Shown here: piece by piece, positions 1-7,903 of the stretch | Numbering within the stretch: position 1 is the stretch's first letter | Layout of the letters: each line of letters starts with the position of its first letter | Assembly: GCA_018700655.1 (NCBI GenBank) | Contig: JABIUG010000409.1 | Location: forward strand, 1 to 17,452 | Length of the DNA: 17,452 bases | Source: Rhodospirillaceae bacterium | GTDB lineage: Bacteria > Pseudomonadota > Alphaproteobacteria > SP197 | Direction: 5' to 3' | Notes under the pieces: model-generated | Databases searched by the model: none | What the model was told of the DNA's origin: nothing | Seen by the model: only the letters and a program-made list of their open reading frames with translations | Made by a program: the position numbers and the translations under genes

Positions 1-1413
1 ATCCTGAAAGAAACCCATGAGGCCGCGCAACGCGCCATGGCCCTGCGTGGCCGGGCGACCGATCTTGAACAGAAGCTGGTCGAGGCGATTGCCCGGCGTC
101 ATCCTTCCGATCAGGTTCCACCCGATTTCAGCGTGTGGACCGAAGCCTATGCCGACGCGATGCGCGCTGCCCACCATGCCCACAGTGACAGTCCGGACGT
201 CTGTTCACTCTGTGCCGAAGCGCTGATGACGCGCACGCCCTGGCGGTTATGGGACCTCAACACCGGCCTGCCGCGCGAGGGTGCATCGACGCTCGAGGCG
301 CGCAAGATTCTCGAAGACGCGATCGCAGCGGTCGAACGGCAGGGCCCGACCCGCCATGCCGGGCTGCTCCATTGCTACATCCATGTGATGGAAATGTCGC
401 CGATCCCCGAAGCGGCCCTGCGCGCAGGTGACGAGTTGTGTGGCATCATTCCCGATAGTGGGCACCTGCACCACATGTCGACCCATATCGACTTTCAGTG
501 CGGCGACTACCACAACGTCATCCTGCGTAACTCCAGGGCGATCGAAGCCGACATGAAGTTCCTGGCCGAGCATGGCCCGCTCAACCTCTATTCCTATTCG
601 CGCATCCACAACATCCACTTCAAACTCTATGGCGCGATGTTCCTGGCCCAATCAGGCGCGGCGATGGAAGCGGTACGCGAGTTCGAAGAGACCGTGCCCG
701 AAGCGCTGATCCGCATGGAAAGCCCGCCCATGGCCGATATGCTGGAGGGCTACTACGGGCTGAAGTATCACGCGCTGATCCGCTTTGGCCGCTGGCAGGA
801 GATCATCGACGAACCCCTGCCGTCCGATCCCGATCTATATCTCGTGACCACCGCCATCGCGCACTATGCCAAGACGGTGGCTCATGCTGCGTCTGGCGAC
901 GTCCCAGGTGCGGAGCGCGAGAAGCCACTGTTTTATGCGGCCAAGGCCCGGGTGCCGGAATCGCGCATGCTGTTCAACAACACCTGTGTCGATATCCTGG
1001 GTGTCGCTTCGGCGATGCTGGAGGGCGAGCTGGAATACCGCCGTGGCAACCATGATGTCGCGTTCGATCACCTGCGCACCGCGATCGAGCGTGAAGACAC
1101 CCTGCCCTATGACGAACCCTGGGGCTGGATGCAGCCCGCGCGCCATGCGCTGGGCGCACTGTCGCTCGAGCAGGGCAGGATCGAGGAGGCCGAAGCGGTT
1201 TACCGGGCTGACCTGGGGTTTGATCCCGGTGTCATCCGCGCGCGCCGCCACCCCGACAATGTCTGGAGCCTGCACGGCCTGCACGAATGTCTGAAACGCC
1301 AGGGCAAGGAGGCCGAACGCGCGATGATCGAGCAGAACCTGACCCTTGCCATCGCGCGCGCCGATGTGCCGATCAAGGCATCCTGCTTCTGCCGCCTGAG
1401 CCACGCGGCGTAA
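1..1413 (+). CDS. TPR-scaffold protein of unknown function, 5' partial
   Basis: The reading frame is open back to base 1, so the true start probably lies outside the window; the first in-frame ATG is at 37 and gives 458 residues. Alpha-helical, TPR-like repeats run through most of the protein, for example around residues 330-400 (ELEYRRGNHDVAFDHLRTAI, then EQGRIEEAEAVYRADL). A short region rich in histidine stands out: H112 and H116 (HCYIH), then H143, H145, H146 and H150 (GHLHHMSTHI). From memory, related bacterial TPR proteins keep a similar HYYIH...AGHLxHMPxHI pattern, so these residues look functional rather than incidental, possibly metal-binding. The C-terminus carries a CxC (residues 450-452). 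No signal peptide or membrane segment is seen in the visible part. The biochemical role is unknown. It converges on the hydrolase gene, with 22 bases between the stops. Confidence 0.8.
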   Translation: MLKETHEAAQRAMALRGRATDLEQKLVEAIARRHPSDQVPPDFSVWTEAYADAMRAAHHAHSDSPDVCSLCAEALMTRTPWRLWDLNTGLPREGASTLEARKILEDAIAAVERQGPTRHAGLLHCYIHVMEMSPIPEAALRAGDELCGIIPDSGHLHHMSTHIDFQCGDYHNVILRNSRAIEADMKFLAEHGPLNLYSYSRIHNIHFKLYGAMFLAQSGAAMEAVREFEETVPEALIRMESPPMADMLEGYYGLKYHALIRFGRWQEIIDEPLPSDPDLYLVTTAIAHYAKTVAHAASGDVPGAEREKPLFYAAKARVPESRMLFNNTCVDILGVASAMLEGELEYRRGNHDVAFDHLRTAIEREDTLPYDEPWGWMQPARHALGALSLEQGRIEEAEAVYRADLGFDPGVIRARRHPDNVWSLHGLHECLKRQGKEAERAMIEQNLTLAIARADVPIKASCFCRLSHAA

Positions 1414-1435
1414 ACGTATCGGACTTGCTCGGCCC

Positions 1436-2278
1436 TCAGGGCGTTTCGTTCAGATGTGTATCGAGGAAACCCAGGACAACCTCGGCCGCGCCGTGGTCGT
1501 AGAGATCGTTGTGGCCGGCCTGGTCGGCGAGCCAGAATTCCTTGGGCTCGGCTGCGGCGCTGTGGAGCGTCTGGGCCTGACGCAGGGGAATGATGTTGTC
1601 GGCGGCGCCGTGCATCATGAGCACAGGCGCCCCGATCGTGGCGATGCGCTCGCCCGAGTCGAAGCGGTCCATCACGGCATGGCTGGCAAACGGTACAAAC
1701 CAGTAGAGGCCACCTGCGACCTCGGCGAGCGAATTGTAGGAGGCTTCGAGCACGACCGCGCCGACGTCACGTTCGGACGCCATGGTGACGGCGACACCGG
1801 TGCCCAGGGATTCGCCATAGATCACCAGATTGTCGCCGGCGATCCCTTGCACGGCCAGCCAGTCGAGCGCGGCCCGGCCGTCGGTGTAGAGCCCGTCTTC
1901 GTCAGGCTTGCCGGGATTGCCGCCATAACCACGGTATTCGACCAGCAGCAGGCCAAAGCCGGCATCGGCCAGGGGTGCGAGCTTTGCCGTGCGGTGGCCG
2001 ATGTGGCCGGCATTGCCGTGAAACACGGTGATCACCGGCATGCCGGTGGCAGCCTCGCGATACCATGCAACCAGGAACAGGCCATCCTCGGTCTCAAGGA
2101 TGACCTCGTTCATGGCGTCGATCGAGGAACGCGCGAGATCGGGCGCCTCGCGCCCGTTCTGATACATCAGGGAGCGCTGTGCGCCGACAAGCGTGCCGGC
2201 GGTCACGCCGTAACCGACAATCGCCGCAGCCGCTATGCGCCAGGGCATGGCCGACATCCGCAGAATTTCATGCGACAC
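1436..2278 (-). CDS. Membrane-anchored alpha/beta hydrolase (Bem46/ABHD13-like)
   Basis: This is a 280-residue serine hydrolase of the alpha/beta-hydrolase fold. Visible elements in order are an N-terminal hydrophobic segment (about residues 14-33) that probably anchors it in the inner membrane, the HGN oxyanion motif (87-89), the nucleophile elbow GESLG with Ser157, the acid Asp227 (GAADNIIP) and the catalytic His256 (AGHNDLY). The spacing and the VEYRGYGGNPG segment match the Bem46/YfhR-like family, whose natural substrates are mostly unknown; esterase or thioesterase activity is likely. Starts at Met8 or Met11 are possible alternatives to Met1 and keep the anchor. It is convergent with the TPR gene and divergent from the aspartic protease gene, with 76 bases between the two starts, where I see no clear sigma-70 promoter. 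Confidence 0.88.
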   Translation of the reverse strand: MSHEILRMSAMPWRIAAAAIVGYGVTAGTLVGAQRSLMYQNGREAPDLARSSIDAMNEVILETEDGLFLVAWYREAATGMPVITVFHGNAGHIGHRTAKLAPLADAGFGLLLVEYRGYGGNPGKPDEDGLYTDGRAALDWLAVQGIAGDNLVIYGESLGTGVAVTMASERDVGAVVLEASYNSLAEVAGGLYWFVPFASHAVMDRFDSGERIATIGAPVLMMHGAADNIIPLRQAQTLHSAAAEPKEFWLADQAGHNDLYDHGAAEVVLGFLDTHLNETP

Positions 2279-2354
2279 TGCAACTCCGAAACAACAGGTG
2301 AGCGGGACTTCTAGCGGACCCGGGCAGCCTTGTCAGGATTTTCGCGTCGACGCC

Positions 2355-3077
2355 ATGTATCAGCCCCCTGAAGAACATGACCAGATAGCCCGTCGGGGCC
2401 GTGGCTGCTGGGTCCTGCTTGTTTTTATCCTTGCCGGGATCGTGGCGATGGCCGTGTTGTGGTCGTTTGTGCCCGATGGCGATGAGGCGCGTTTTGTCTA
2501 TCTCGTGTTGCTTGGCCTGTTTGTCGGATCCGGTGTGGTCTGGGCGCTGGCCCGCGCGCCGCTGTCACGCACCCTGCGCCATGCCGGGATCTGGCTGGTG
2601 ATCGGTGCGGTGGTGTTTGTCGGCTACAGTTTCCGTGATGAGGCGCGCTATGTGCTCGACCGGGTCCAGGGCGACCTTGTGCCCGAACAGGGCTATGGCG
2701 AAACCGACGGCGAAATCAGCTTTCGTGCCGGACCCAACGGGCATTTCACGGTCGAGATCTGGATCGATGGCACGCCGCTCACAATGATCGTCGATACCGG
2801 TGCCAGCGATGTCGTACTGACGCGTGAGGATGCGCGCCTGCTGGGCCTTGATCCCGATGGGCTGAATTACAGCCTAGCCTACAACACCGCCAACGGGGTT
2901 GTCATGGGCGCACTTGTCGCCCTTCAGAATGTGCGGCTTGGTCCTATTGTGTTCGCCGACCTCAGTGCTTCGGTCAACGAAGCACCGATGCAGCGCTCCC
3001 TGCTCGGCATGACGTTCCTGTCACGGACCGGCGGCTACCGGGTCTCTGGTGACACCCTGACGCTGTTTGCACCCTGA
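2355..3077 (+). CDS. Membrane-bound retropepsin-like aspartic protease (TIGR02281 type)
   Basis: This 240-residue protein has three hydrophobic segments (about residues 18-37, 47-66 and 78-91) followed by a periplasmic or cytoplasmic single-lobe aspartic protease domain. The catalytic motif is DTGAS with Asp147 (IVDTGASDVVLT), and the second conserved block LLGMTFL lies at 216-222. This layout fits the clan AA, retropepsin-like TIGR02281 family of proteobacteria. As in retroviral proteases, one DTG per chain implies that it acts as a dimer. The substrate is unknown. The reading frame continues upstream to an ATG at 2235, but that would run into the divergent hydrolase gene and add a non-conserved tail, so I chose the ATG at 2355; its ribosome binding site is weak. 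A strong bidirectional terminator follows directly. Confidence 0.87.
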   Translation: MYQPPEEHDQIARRGRGCWVLLVFILAGIVAMAVLWSFVPDGDEARFVYLVLLGLFVGSGVVWALARAPLSRTLRHAGIWLVIGAVVFVGYSFRDEARYVLDRVQGDLVPEQGYGETDGEISFRAGPNGHFTVEIWIDGTPLTMIVDTGASDVVLTREDARLLGLDPDGLNYSLAYNTANGVVMGALVALQNVRLGPIVFADLSASVNEAPMQRSLLGMTFLSRTGGYRVSGDTLTLFAP

Positions 3078-3082
3078 ACGAA

Positions 3083-3124
3083 AAAGAGCCCGGCGTTGCC
3101 ACCGGGCCCTTTCGGATTTTTTTT
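3083..3124. terminator. Bidirectional intrinsic terminator
   Basis: A GC-rich stem pairs 3088-3093 (GCCCGG) with 3102-3107 (CCGGGC) around an 8-base loop. After one A-C mismatch the stem extends through 3083-3086 and 3109-3112. Eight T residues follow at 3117-3124. On the minus strand the A run at 3081-3085 becomes a T run, so the same hairpin can end both the protease gene (plus) and the converging BI-1 gene (minus), whose stops are 55 bases apart. Confidence 0.85.
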
Positions 3125-3132
3125 GATCAGCC

Positions 3133-3888
3133 TCAGCGCTGGTTGCCGAAGAGCGAGATCAGCATGACGAAGAGGTTGATGAAGTCGAGATAGAGCCGCA
3201 GAGCGCCGTGAATGGCGGTCTTGGAGGTCATCTCGCCATCCATGTGAACGCTGTAGCTTTCCTTGATCCGCTGGGTGTCATAGGCGGTGAGACCGACAAA
3301 GACGAGCACGCCGATCACCGAGATGCCGAACTGCAGCGCCGATGAACCAACGAAGTGGCTCACGATACTGGCGATGATGACGCCGATCAGGCCCATGAAC
3401 AGGAACGAGCCCCAGGCCGCGAGCGACTTTTTGGTCGTGTAGCCGTAAAGGCTCATTGCGCCGAAGGTGCCGGCCGTGATGAAGAAGACCTGGGCGACAC
3501 TTTCGCTCGTGTAGGTGATCAGGATCGAGGACAGCGAAAGCCCCATCAGCGCGGCAAACAGCCAGAACACCGCCTGTGCGCTCGAGGCTGACATGGCGTG
3601 CAGCCGTGCCGAGAATAGAAGCACCAGGCCAAGCGGGGCCAACATGACGACCCATTTCAGCGGGCCCATGAACAGCGTCTGGCCGATCTGCGTCAGGGCA
3701 ACAATTTCACCCGAAGGACCGTATTGAACCGCCATCTGTGCGACGGCAAAAGCCACCAGGCCGGTGATCGCCAGGCCGACGCCCATGTAGTTGTAGACCC
3801 GCAGCATGTAGCTGCGCAGGCCTTCATCATAGGCGGCACTGGTTTGCGCGCGATTGATCGTGCGTGAGTTCGCGTTGCCGAACGCCAT
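3133..3888 (-). CDS. Bax inhibitor-1/YccA family membrane protein
   Basis: A 251-residue protein with about seven hydrophobic segments after a roughly 30-residue soluble N-terminus (SAAYDEGLRSYMLRVYNYMG). The order and the C-terminal block VGLTAYDTQRIKESY, followed by a terminal helix ending FVMLISLFGNQR, are typical of the bacterial BI-1/YccA/YbhL family (PF01027). Members are inner-membrane proteins; some characterised bacterial homologues behave as pH-sensitive calcium leak channels, and E. coli YccA modulates the FtsH protease. Which applies here cannot be read from the sequence. The two aspartates thought to gate the channel in related proteins may correspond to the AYD and YLD positions near the C-terminus. 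The start at 3888 is supported by a good GAGAGGA ribosome binding site about 8 bases upstream. Confidence 0.93.
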   Translation of the reverse strand: MAFGNANSRTINRAQTSAAYDEGLRSYMLRVYNYMGVGLAITGLVAFAVAQMAVQYGPSGEIVALTQIGQTLFMGPLKWVVMLAPLGLVLLFSARLHAMSASSAQAVFWLFAALMGLSLSSILITYTSESVAQVFFITAGTFGAMSLYGYTTKKSLAAWGSFLFMGLIGVIIASIVSHFVGSSALQFGISVIGVLVFVGLTAYDTQRIKESYSVHMDGEMTSKTAIHGALRLYLDFINLFVMLISLFGNQR

Positions 3889-4009
3889 GATTTCTAGTCC
3901 TCTCTGTTTTTCTGAGGTGCGGCCGAAACCGTACCATTTCGGGTCTCTATGTGGAAGTAAAGTCGGTGCTGTTCAAGTCGCAATCGTGGCTGTTGACGCC
4001 GATTTCGGG
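3889..4009. other. Intergenic gap between BI-1 and permease genes
   Basis: These 121 bases hold the leader and presumably the promoter of the BI-1 gene. The best minus-strand pair is TTGAAC (3971-3976) and CACATA (3948-3953) with a 17-base spacer, but the -10 is poor and I do not call it. The 10-mer ATTTCGGGTC occurs twice (3936-3945 and 4002-4011). No ORF and no clear terminator for the permease gene are seen. Confidence 0.4.
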
Positions 4010-6520
4010 TCATTGTGACCGTAAAACAGGTGCTGCTGGCGGCGAAAGCGCTCTCCAGCTCGCGACCAGCCCGGCGATCAGGGAAACGGTCAGGGCCAGT
4101 ACGCCGATCGTGAGAATCGGGCCCCACGGCATGGTCCAGCTGGTCCACAGCACAAACCGCACGACGGCCCAGGCTGCGGCGGTTCCGGCGGCCAGGGCCA
4201 GAATTGCCGTGGCAAGGCCGAGCAACAGGTGCTCCAGCGTGAAAACCGTTGCAAGAAGGGGTCGCGCGGCGCCCAGAACCTTCATGACCACGGCATCATA
4301 AAGTTTGCGCCTTTGAGCGGCGGCAACGGATTCGGCCAGCACGACCACGCCTGCGACCAGCGCCAGGGCAGCGATGCCGCCGATCGCCGTATCGATCCGG
4401 CCCAGAATGCCCAGAACATCGGCCAGCACATCACGCACGCCGATCGCCGAGACATTGGGGAACAGCCGGGCCACTTCACTGCGCAGAGGCGATTCTGCCC
4501 CGGGCTCGGCATAGACCGTCGCGATGCGGGTGTGGGGCGCGGCTTCCAACAAGCCGGGCGCGTAGACCAGGACGAAGTTGATCCCCATCGTGGTCCAGTC
4601 GATCTTGCGCAGATTGGCGATGGTCGCGGTGATCTCGCGGCCCAGGATGTTGACCGTCAATGTGTCGCCAATGCTCAACCCGAATCCGGCAGCAATTTTT
4701 GCATCCAGCGATAGCAAGGGAGGTCCGGCATAGTCGGGGGGCCACCATTCGCCTGCCACGATTGTCGAGCTCTCGGGTGGTAGCGCCGTGTAAGTGACGC
4801 CACGGTCGCCTTCGATCGTCCATTGCACCTGGGGGTCGATGACGGCCTGGGCGACCGGCACACCGGCGATCGCCGTGATGCGCCCGCGCAGGCTGGGGAC
4901 CGACTCGATGCCCTGAACACCCGGCGTCGCTTCGGCGATTTCGCGGAACGGTCCGATCTGGTCAGGCTGGATATCGATGAAGAAAAACGCCGGTGCGTCC
5001 TGGGGCAAGGTCTCGCCGATTTCATGGCGCAGATTTGCCTGCACACCGGCGACCGCAGTCAGAACGGTGAGCCCGATGCCAAAGGCGACAGTGACCGAGG
5101 GTGTCGCCGCACCGGGGCGGTAGAGGTTTGCCAGAGCCATGCGCAAGGCAAGATTGCGCGGTCGTCCCGCGAGCCGTGCCAGCCGCATGATCGCCACTCC
5201 AGCCAGGCGAAACAGCACCAGGGCGAGGGCCGCACCGGCAATGAAAAAGGCCGCTAGCATCCGGTCGCTCGATGCCGCCACGGCCAGTGCCGCCAGTGCC
5301 GCCGCGAGCACGGCGACCAACAGGATGTCACCCAGACGAATGGTGCCGACATGGCCGGTGCGATCGCGCAACAGCGCGGCGGGGAGAATATCGCGTGTCC
5401 GTGCCAGGGGTAGCAGGGCAAAGACCACGGCGGTCAGCAGACCATAGGCGGCGGCAAGCAGCAGCGGCGCCGGATAGATCCCGACCTCGATCGGCACCGG
5501 CAGCGCGGCGCGCGCGATTTCGCCCACGGCAAGGGGCAACACCGCGCCTGCAATCAGGCCGCCGGCGACACCGAGTGCGGCCATGGCCGCGATCTCGACA
5601 AGATAGATCGTGAAGATCAGACGCGCGGAAGCGCCCAGCGATTTCAGGATTGCCACGGTCCCGGTCTTGCGTTCGAGATAAGTCGAAACCGCGCCTGCGA
5701 TGCCGATGCCCCCGACCAGCAGGGCGGCGAGCCCGACCAGGGTGATGAACATGCGCAGGCGCTCGAGGAAACGGCGCAGTTGCGGATTGGCGTTTTCATG
5801 GCTGCGCACGCGCCAGCCGGCATCGGGGAAAACCCGGGCAATGTCATCGAGTACGACACCAAGGGCGACACCGTCATTGAGTTTCAGGCGGGTCAGGTGG
5901 CGCACCATGCTGCCGGGCCCTGCCAGACCTGCCGCCTCCAGCGCCTGGGACGAGATGATGACACGGGGGCCAAGCTGGAAGGGGGCACTGGCCTTGTCGG
6001 GCTCGTCGGTCAGCTCGGCGGTGACGCGGAAGGCGAAGCCGCCGAGCTTGAAGTGATCGCCGATGCCAAGTTCCATGCGCTCAAGGAAACTGCGGTCGAC
6101 CAGTGCGCCTGCGACATCGCCTTGTGTGGCCAGCGCCGTGTCCGTTGTCGTCAGGGGTTCCGTGACCGGCGCACCATAGAGCGGCCAGAGGTCGTCGACC
6201 GCGCGCAAGCTGACCAGTAGCGGGTCGTGACCCTCCGCGGTCGCCATGGCGTTGAGGTCGACCGTGGCCGAGAGGGTGCCACGTTCGCCAAGCCAGGCGC
6301 GCTGCTGGTCGGTCAGTTCGATCATGGTGGTTTGCAGCGCGATGTCGCCGCCCAGAATGACGCGGCCGTTGTCACGCAGCCCGTCGACCAGCCCGGCCCC
6401 AAAGCTGCCTACGCCGGCGATGGTTGCGACACCCAGCGCGAGCCCGACCAGGGCCAGCCGGAAGCTCTTCCAGCCACCACGCAGATCGCGCCGGGCGATG
6501 GTCCAGGCCAGGTGGCTCAC
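4010..6520 (-). CDS. ybbP: FtsX-like ABC exporter permease, YbbP type
   Basis: An 836-residue permease with the YbbP layout. It has an N-terminal membrane helix (about residues 22-43), a large extracytoplasmic domain, a core FtsX block of four helices starting near MFITLVGLAALLVGGIGIAG, a central pair of helices, and a second extracytoplasmic domain. A C-terminal FtsX block (IGGIAALALVAGVVVLAESV onward) ends in three helices. About ten transmembrane segments are visible. It should pair with the ATPase encoded just upstream to form a type VII (MacB-like) ABC system that works on hydrophobic or lipid-linked substrates rather than as a classic importer. The start codon is GTG at 6520, overlapping the ATPase stop by 4 bases (GTGA), which indicates translational coupling; AAGGA lies about 10 bases upstream. 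The symbol rests on family and neighbourhood likeness to E. coli ybbAP-tesA. Confidence 0.9.
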   Translation of the reverse strand: MSHLAWTIARRDLRGGWKSFRLALVGLALGVATIAGVGSFGAGLVDGLRDNGRVILGGDIALQTTMIELTDQQRAWLGERGTLSATVDLNAMATAEGHDPLLVSLRAVDDLWPLYGAPVTEPLTTTDTALATQGDVAGALVDRSFLERMELGIGDHFKLGGFAFRVTAELTDEPDKASAPFQLGPRVIISSQALEAAGLAGPGSMVRHLTRLKLNDGVALGVVLDDIARVFPDAGWRVRSHENANPQLRRFLERLRMFITLVGLAALLVGGIGIAGAVSTYLERKTGTVAILKSLGASARLIFTIYLVEIAAMAALGVAGGLIAGAVLPLAVGEIARAALPVPIEVGIYPAPLLLAAAYGLLTAVVFALLPLARTRDILPAALLRDRTGHVGTIRLGDILLVAVLAAALAALAVAASSDRMLAAFFIAGAALALVLFRLAGVAIMRLARLAGRPRNLALRMALANLYRPGAATPSVTVAFGIGLTVLTAVAGVQANLRHEIGETLPQDAPAFFFIDIQPDQIGPFREIAEATPGVQGIESVPSLRGRITAIAGVPVAQAVIDPQVQWTIEGDRGVTYTALPPESSTIVAGEWWPPDYAGPPLLSLDAKIAAGFGLSIGDTLTVNILGREITATIANLRKIDWTTMGINFVLVYAPGLLEAAPHTRIATVYAEPGAESPLRSEVARLFPNVSAIGVRDVLADVLGILGRIDTAIGGIAALALVAGVVVLAESVAAAQRRKLYDAVVMKVLGAARPLLATVFTLEHLLLGLATAILALAAGTAAAWAVVRFVLWTSWTMPWGPILTIGVLALTVSLIAGLVASWRALSPPAAPVLRSQ

Positions 6521-7203
6521 CCGGCAGGATCCTTCAACCGGCCGTCTTCCATCACCACTGTGCGTGAACAGCGCCCGGCCAGTTCTGCATTATGGGTGAC
6601 CAGGACCAGAGTGGCCCCGGCATGGCCAGCGGCTTCAAAGATCAGCTCGACGATGGTTTCGCCGGTCGCACCGTCGAGATTGCCGGTCGGTTCGTCGGCC
6701 AGCAGAAGCGGTGGTTTGGCGATCAATGCGCGCGCCAGAGCAACCCGCTGCTGCTCGCCGCCCGAGAGTTCTGTCGGCAGGTGCCCGGTCCGGTCGCCCA
6801 GGCCGACATCGCCAAGCGCGATACGGGAACGCTCCAGGGCGTTGCGTTCGCCGGCGAGTTCCAGCGGCAGTGCCACATTCTCCAGCGCGGTCATGGTCGG
6901 GACCAGGTGGAAGGCCTGGAAGACGATGCCGATCTGGCGTCCCCGAAATTGCGCGAGCCTGTCTTCGTTCAGGCTGGCAAGGTCCTGGCCTGCGATCTCG
7001 ACACGTCCCGATGTCGGTCGCTCCAATCCGGCCGTGATCGCCAGAAGGGACGATTTGCCCGAGCCCGATGGCCCGATCACCGCCACATGGTGGCCACGTT
7101 CAACACTGAGGCTGACGCCGTGGAGGATGTTGACGGGGCCGGCCGCACTGGTGAGGCTCAGGGCGACATCAGTGAGATGAACAATGGGATCTGAAATGGA
7201 CAT
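6517..7203 (-). CDS. ybbA: ABC exporter ATPase, YbbA/LolD type
   Basis: A 228-residue nucleotide-binding subunit. It shows Walker A GPSGSGKS (44-51), the Q-loop Gln96 (VFQAFHLVP), the signature LSGGEQQR (146-153), Walker B with catalytic glutamate in LLLADEPTGNLD (166-177) and the H-loop His204. The VFQ.FHL and DEPTGNLD variants are typical of the LolD/MacB/YbbA group that partners FtsX-like permeases. The frame is open upstream to an ATG at 7350, but homology begins at ISDPIVHLTDVALS, so the ATG at 7203 is the sensible start. It is followed, with a 4-base overlap, by the YbbP-type permease, and its 5' end abuts the divergent tesA. It is cytoplasmic and energises the permease. Confidence 0.93.
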   Translation of the reverse strand: MSISDPIVHLTDVALSLTSAAGPVNILHGVSLSVERGHHVAVIGPSGSGKSSLLAITAGLERPTSGRVEIAGQDLASLNEDRLAQFRGRQIGIVFQAFHLVPTMTALENVALPLELAGERNALERSRIALGDVGLGDRTGHLPTELSGGEQQRVALARALIAKPPLLLADEPTGNLDGATGETIVELIFEAAGHAGATLVLVTHNAELAGRCSRTVVMEDGRLKDPAG

Positions 7204-7903
7204 AGGCCTCGGCAAATGGGGACGGCGGTGTTGTTTTGCCAGTTTACGCGTGCGGCTCAAGGCCCGATTGGCCTTCTTCACGTTGTTTTTGGCGTGTTCG
7301 GCGTTTTCGGTAGGGGCCCAGGAACAGTCCGCAGGCGGCCCGGTCCGCATTCTGGCGCTGGGCGACAGCCTGACGGCCGGTTACGGGTTGCCCGCGCAGG
7401 ATGGGTTTGTTGCGCAGCTGGGTGACGCGCTGGCCGCTGCCGGCCACGACGTCGTCATGATCGATGCCGGTGTTTCGGGTGATACCACAGCGGGCGGGCT
7501 CTCCAGGCTCGACTGGGCGCTGGCTGGTGGTGCCGACGTTGCGATCATCGAACTGGGCGCCAACGATGCCCTGCGCGGGATCGACCCGGCCTCCAGCCGC
7601 GCCAATCTTGATGGCATTCTGGCGGCTCTGGGCGGGCGTGGCATTCCGGCCCTGCTTGCCGGGATTTACGCACCGCGCAATCTGGGGCCCGAATATGTCG
7701 CGGCATTCGACGCGATGTATCCCGAGCTTGCCGCTGAACACGATGCGATCCTTTATCCGTTTTTCCTGGAAGGGGTGGCCGCCGATCCGACCCTTAACCA
7801 GGGCGACGGCATCCACCCCAACCCCCGGGGTGTCGTAATAATCGTCGAAAACATGTTGCCCGACGTGATCGCACTCATCGAACGGGCCGGGGAGGGATCA
7901 TGA
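7196..7903 (+). CDS. tesA: GDSL/SGNH esterase, TesA-like (thioesterase I/lysophospholipase)
   Basis: A secreted SGNH hydrolase of 235 residues from the ATG at 7196. Block I is LALGDSLTAGYGLP with nucleophile Ser58. Block II Gly95 lies in GVSGDTTAGG, block III is GAND with Asn123, and block V is DGIHPN with Asp204 and His207. A basic stretch followed by the hydrophobic core LAFFTLFLACSAFSVGA and a VGA-Q signal peptidase I site indicates export to the periplasm. The family hydrolyses acyl-CoA, acyl esters and lysophospholipids. The start is uncertain. An ATG at 7184 and a GTG at 7250 are in frame, and the GTG would give a compact 23-residue signal peptide and remove the overlap with the divergent ATPase start at 7203. 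It overlaps thpR by 4 bases. Confidence 0.92.
   Translation: MDIGLGKWGRRCCFASLRVRLKARLAFFTLFLACSAFSVGAQEQSAGGPVRILALGDSLTAGYGLPAQDGFVAQLGDALAAAGHDVVMIDAGVSGDTTAGGLSRLDWALAGGADVAIIELGANDALRGIDPASSRANLDGILAALGGRGIPALLAGIYAPRNLGPEYVAAFDAMYPELAAEHDAILYPFFLEGVAADPTLNQGDGIHPNPRGVVIIVENMLPDVIALIERAGEGS

Noticed and set aside
1431..1443. Small GCCCT/AGGGC hairpin between the TPR and hydrolase genes
   Set aside because: The loop would be a single base and only a weak T-rich stretch follows, so it is not a convincing terminator.
3936..4011. Repeated 10-mer ATTTCGGGTC between the BI-1 and permease genes
   Set aside because: It is too short, with one copy overlapping the permease stop and no inverted or periodic arrangement. 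Probably chance.
6227..7194. Long plus-strand frames opposite the ABC ATPase and permease
   Set aside because: They are antisense shadows with low-complexity, R/P/S-rich translations. The minus-strand frames contain complete Walker, signature and membrane motifs.
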